Below, piece after piece: positions 5,764 to 6,265 of a DNA stretch of 6,265 nucleotides. The position numbers and the translations under genes were made by a program. The stretch comes from an uncultured Ruminococcus sp. (GTDB lineage Bacteria > Bacillota > Clostridia > Oscillospirales > Ruminococcaceae). The stretch's first letter is position 1. Each line of letters begins with the position of its first letter. The stretch is from positions 1-6,265 of the forward strand of contig USEH01000132.1 of NCBI GenBank assembly GCA_900553675.1. Reading direction: 5' to 3'. The notes beneath the pieces were generated by a model that worked only from the letters and a program-made list of their open reading frames with translations, was not told where the DNA came from and did no database searches.

Positions 5764-6265
5764 ATGCAGCTTGAACAGGGAAGCATTGTTGAAGGCAAGG
5801 TTACAGGAATACTTAAATTCGGAGCTTTTGTTGATTTGGGGAACGGCAAAAGCGGAATGGTACATATCTCCGAGGTGTCAAACTCTTTCGTTAACGACAT
5901 CAACGACTTTTTAAAGGTCGGCGACGGCGTTAAGGTGAAGATTATTTCCATCGGGGATGACGGAAAGATTGCTCTTTCCATAAAAAAGGCAGAGCCTGCC
6001 CCTCAGAAGGAGCAGCGCGAGTTTAAAAAGCGTCCGGACGCTCAGCGGCAGCCGGCGTTTGACAAGGATAAGGACAAGGACGCACCCAATTTTTCGAGGC
6101 GTCCCGCGCCCAAAAAGCCGGTGAAGAAGGAAGTTGTTGATCCGAGCGAGCTTGAATACGCCTACGAACCGCGTTCCACCGTCACCGACGCCGGATTTGA
6201 GGATATGCTTTCAAAATTTAAGGCTTCGAGTGAGGACAGGATGTCGAGCCTTAAGAAGAATATGG
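5764..6265 (+). CDS. yabR: S1 domain RNA-binding protein, YabR-like (3' end missing)
   Basis: The frame from ATG 5764 is open to the right edge (167 codons visible). Residues 1-76 form one S1 (OB-fold) RNA-binding domain. Its hallmarks are GSIVEGKVTGILKFGAFVDL, the KSGMVHISEVS strand with the S1 His, then FLKVGDGVKVKIISIGDDGKIALSIKKAE. The rest is a low-complexity charged tail rich in Lys, Pro and Arg (about 77-130), then a short helical segment FEDMLSKFKASSEDR. The product should be cytoplasmic and bind RNA or ribosomes; YabR of Bacillus subtilis (about 128 aa) is the positional counterpart, and this one is longer. GAAAGAGGA at 5742-5750 is a usable but distant ribosome site (13 nt). It probably shares the divIC transcript, 70 nt downstream of it. 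The domain call is firm and the gene name rests on synteny. Confidence 0.87.
   Translation, partial: MQLEQGSIVEGKVTGILKFGAFVDLGNGKSGMVHISEVSNSFVNDINDFLKVGDGVKVKIISIGDDGKIALSIKKAEPAPQKEQREFKKRPDAQRQPAFDKDKDKDAPNFSRRPAPKKPVKKEVVDPSELEYAYEPRSTVTDAGFEDMLSKFKASSEDRMSSLKKNM

Overview
The window looks like part of the chromosome of a spore-forming anaerobic Clostridia bacterium, probably an Oscillospiraceae/Ruminococcaceae-type gut organism. This rests on three things: the sporulation pair yabP-yabQ, the yabP-yabQ-divIC-S1 gene order typical of Firmicutes, and clostridial-style lipoproteins, all at moderate G+C. All genes are on the + strand and no mobile element, CRISPR array, tRNA or rRNA is visible. 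The species assignment is inference.

Left part (1-1122): the 3' part of a transglutaminase-like protein gene. Its frame is open to the left edge, so the start is missing. It keeps a Cys-His-Asp triad and ends in a strong intrinsic terminator.

Middle part (1123-4461): two tandem paralogous genes for family-1 extracellular solute-binding lipoproteins, each with its own promoter-like element. The two elements share a 21-bp pattern. No permease or ATPase gene lies beside them. The first copy is intact (492 aa). The second has a net 13-nt deletion just after the signal peptide that shifts the frame, so it is a probable recent pseudogene, or a sequencing/assembly error. A second strong terminator follows.

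Right part (4462-6265): the conserved sporulation/division block. It holds yabP and yabQ, behind a candidate sigma-E promoter, then a DivIC/FtsB-like septum protein with its own good sigma-A promoter, and an S1 RNA-binding protein (YabR-like) cut by the right edge. The promoters fit the expected roles: mother-cell sporulation for yabPQ, vegetative expression for divIC and yabR.

I do not see a convincing undescribed multi-gene system. The items most worth a second look are the orphan solute-binding pair with its conserved N-terminal linker, the frameshift in the second copy, the shared promoter pattern, and the unassigned C-terminal parts of the transglutaminase and S1 proteins.
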